Source of the DNA: UBA5359 sp002410925 [NCBI: bacterium UBP13_UBA5359] | GTDB taxonomy: Bacteria > UBP13 > UBA5359 | Direction of reading: 5' to 3' | Assembly (NCBI GenBank): GCA_002410925.1 | Contig: DHPR01000012.1 | Span: 250,381 to 314,380 of the forward strand | Length of the DNA: 64,000 bases | Shown here: in pieces, positions 62,867 through 64,000 of the stretch | How positions within the stretch are numbered: position 1 is the stretch's first letter | How the letters are laid out: each line of letters opens with the position of its first letter | The notes under the pieces: generated by a model | Seen by the model: the letters and a program-made list of their open reading frames with translations, nothing else | What the model was told of the DNA's origin: nothing | Database searches by the model: none | Translations under genes and position numbers: made by a program

Positions 62867-63886
62867 ATGGAAGGATATTATAAAAAAAGATATTCACGGC
62901 AGATGCTATTTCAGGGAATTGGCGACGGCGGCCAGGAACGCTTGGCGAGTTCCAGGGCTGTGATTATAGGTTGCGGAGCATTGGGAACCGTTATCGCCAA
63001 CGGCCTGGCCCGCGCCGGTATAGGCCAACTGGTGCTTATTGACCGGGATGTGGTGGAATGGAGCAATCTGCCGCGGCAAATGCTTTTTGAAGAGAGAGAT
63101 ATCGGTCTGCCTAAAGCCGTGGCGGCGGAGATGCATCTTAGAGCCGTAAACTCCGGCATAGAGATTACCGGTCTGGCAAGGGATTTCAACGCAAAGACGG
63201 CTGAAAGCCTGGTAGCCGGGGCGGATATAGTTCTGGATGGCACGGATAACTTTGCGGCACGTTTTTTGATAAACGATATCTGTCTGAAGCTGGGAATTCC
63301 CTGGATCTATGGTGCTGTGCTGGGGGCTACGGGTTGCTCTCTTACCATACAGCCGGATTATCCGCCATGCCTGCGCTGTCTTATACCGGAGCCACCGGAG
63401 GCGGGTACTTTTCTCTCCTGCCACCAGGCCGGGGTGATCAATCCTGCGCCTGGTCTGATAGGCGCGGTGGAAGTGGCTGAGGCGCTGAAGGTTTTGAGTG
63501 GAGTGCAAACGGATCAGCGATTGCTGGAAGTGGATTTGTGGCAGAGAAATTACCGGCTGGTGAATGTAGCGGGTGCGGCCAGATTTGATTGTCCTGCCTG
63601 CAACGGCCAGTATGATTATCTTCACACCGAAACCGGAAATCACTCACCGCTTTACGCAGGAGAGGCATCTGTGCAGCTTTACAATACGGCAAAGGCTGAG
63701 CGGGTTGATCTCGATGAACTGGCCGGCCGGTTAGCTGGTCAAGGAAAAGTATGCAACAACGGTTACGTCCTCAGTTTAAGGCAGGAGAACAGGAGTGTTT
63801 ACTTTTTTACGGATGGAAGAGTTATCGTCAGAGGTACGGATGATCCTGCTCAGGCCAGGCTGCTGCTGAAGGAATTGCGGCGGTAG
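62867..63886 (+). CDS. ThiF/MoeB-like E1 adenylyltransferase
   Basis: An E1-like enzyme that adenylates the C-terminus of a ubiquitin-like sulfur carrier. RYSRQMLFQGIG, then AVIIGCGALGTVIANGLARA (ATP-binding GxGxxG), LIDRDVVEWSNLPRQMLF and DGTDNFAARFLINDIC are the ThiF/MoeB motifs; CLRC and CPAC would bind structural zinc. Residues 250-339 form an extra domain. ThiS or MoaD is not found nearby, so the partner is unknown. The next gene may be larE, another sulfur-related function. It begins 12 bases after the preceding gene. Confidence 0.85.
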   Translation: MEGYYKKRYSRQMLFQGIGDGGQERLASSRAVIIGCGALGTVIANGLARAGIGQLVLIDRDVVEWSNLPRQMLFEERDIGLPKAVAAEMHLRAVNSGIEITGLARDFNAKTAESLVAGADIVLDGTDNFAARFLINDICLKLGIPWIYGAVLGATGCSLTIQPDYPPCLRCLIPEPPEAGTFLSCHQAGVINPAPGLIGAVEVAEALKVLSGVQTDQRLLEVDLWQRNYRLVNVAGAARFDCPACNGQYDYLHTETGNHSPLYAGEASVQLYNTAKAERVDLDELAGRLAGQGKVCNNGYVLSLRQENRSVYFFTDGRVIVRGTDDPAQARLLLKELRR

Positions 63887-63928
63887 TTCCCGGCCATAGC
63901 AAGAGCTTCAAGAGGAGATAAAGAGAAC

Positions 63929-64000
63929 ATGCAGGATAGAGATAAGGCTACGGAGGCCAAATATAAAAGATTGATAAGCTTGCTGCACGACCTGGGTGGC
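63929..64000 (+). CDS. Start of a probable LarE-type PP-loop enzyme (truncated by the window)
   Basis: Only 24 codons are visible, reading MQDRDKATEAKYKRLISLLH, then DLGG. The pattern K(Y/L)xxLxxLLxxxGG just before a PP loop is typical of LarE, the sacrificial sulfur transferase for the nickel-pincer cofactor of lactate racemase. The PP-loop SGGVDS itself would lie just past the edge. GGAG lies 11 bases before the ATG. Confidence 0.4.
   Translation, partial: MQDRDKATEAKYKRLISLLHDLGG

Noticed and set aside
62906-63643. 245-codon minus-strand frame inside the ThiF/MoeB-like gene
   Set aside because: Shadow; the plus strand carries all E1 motifs.

Overview
The window is a bacterial chromosome segment spanning the replication origin. 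The backbone is canonical: rpmH-rnpA-yidD-yidC-jag-mnmE-mnmG-rsmG-parA-parB runs right from the origin, and dnaA-dnaN-recF-dciA-galTKE-gyrB-gyrA-metG-tatD runs left. Two long proteins start with a prepilin signal, the [13 protein letters not shown] core, a FPVF.(K/R)AREKARQ stretch and a C-terminal H-X9-DG motif. That combination is common in Armatimonadota and related heterotrophs. Together with the Firmicutes-like synteny (metG-tatD-yabE-ksgA, ispE-ridA, a DUF951 gene, coaX), it suggests an Armatimonadota-like Terrabacteria lineage. This assignment is an inference. No rRNA, tRNA, CRISPR array or intact insertion sequence was seen.

Layout. 1-4 kb: a cut-off beta-mannosidase, a decayed Phd/VapC-type toxin-antitoxin remnant, an enolase-superfamily enzyme, ridA, a MobA-like nucleotidyltransferase and ispE. 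5-27 kb: an accessory carbohydrate block with a very large secreted LamG/GH42-like protein, a GH20/DUF4838-like secreted protein, several glycosidase-like proteins (one broken by a frameshift), two Gfo/Idh/MocA oxidoreductases, secreted and cytosolic alpha/beta hydrolases, two H-X9-DG pseudopilins, and LacI, IclR and GntR-type regulators. 27-34 kb: ksgA, a YabE/RpfB-like G5-3D protein, a D-aminopeptidase, a TPR membrane protein, tatD and metG. 34-47 kb: gyrA, gyrB, a complete Leloir operon (galE, galK, galT), dciA, recF, dnaN, the origin, dnaA and a GHKL-ATPase/winged-helix protein. 47.9-64 kb: rpmH through parB with four perfect parS sites, then cdsA, a phosphoribosyltransferase, mscS, uppP, a DUF951 gene, coaX, dusB, a conserved unknown gene, a ThiF/MoeB-like E1 and the first codons of a probable larE.

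Almost every gene left of about 45-47.7 kb is on the minus strand and every gene to the right is on the plus strand, so transcription follows replication outward from the origin. The only head-on gene is the oxidoreductase at 26272-27489. The origin looks bipartite in the Bacillus manner: a DnaA-box cluster upstream of the dnaA operon, and a DnaA-trio unwinding element (TAG TAG TAA TAG TAG TAG) between dnaA and dnaN. The accessory sugar block separates ksgA from ispE, which sit close together in Bacillus, so it looks like a large insertion at that point. Inside it, two modules share the order regulator, pseudopilin, large secreted carbohydrate-active protein.
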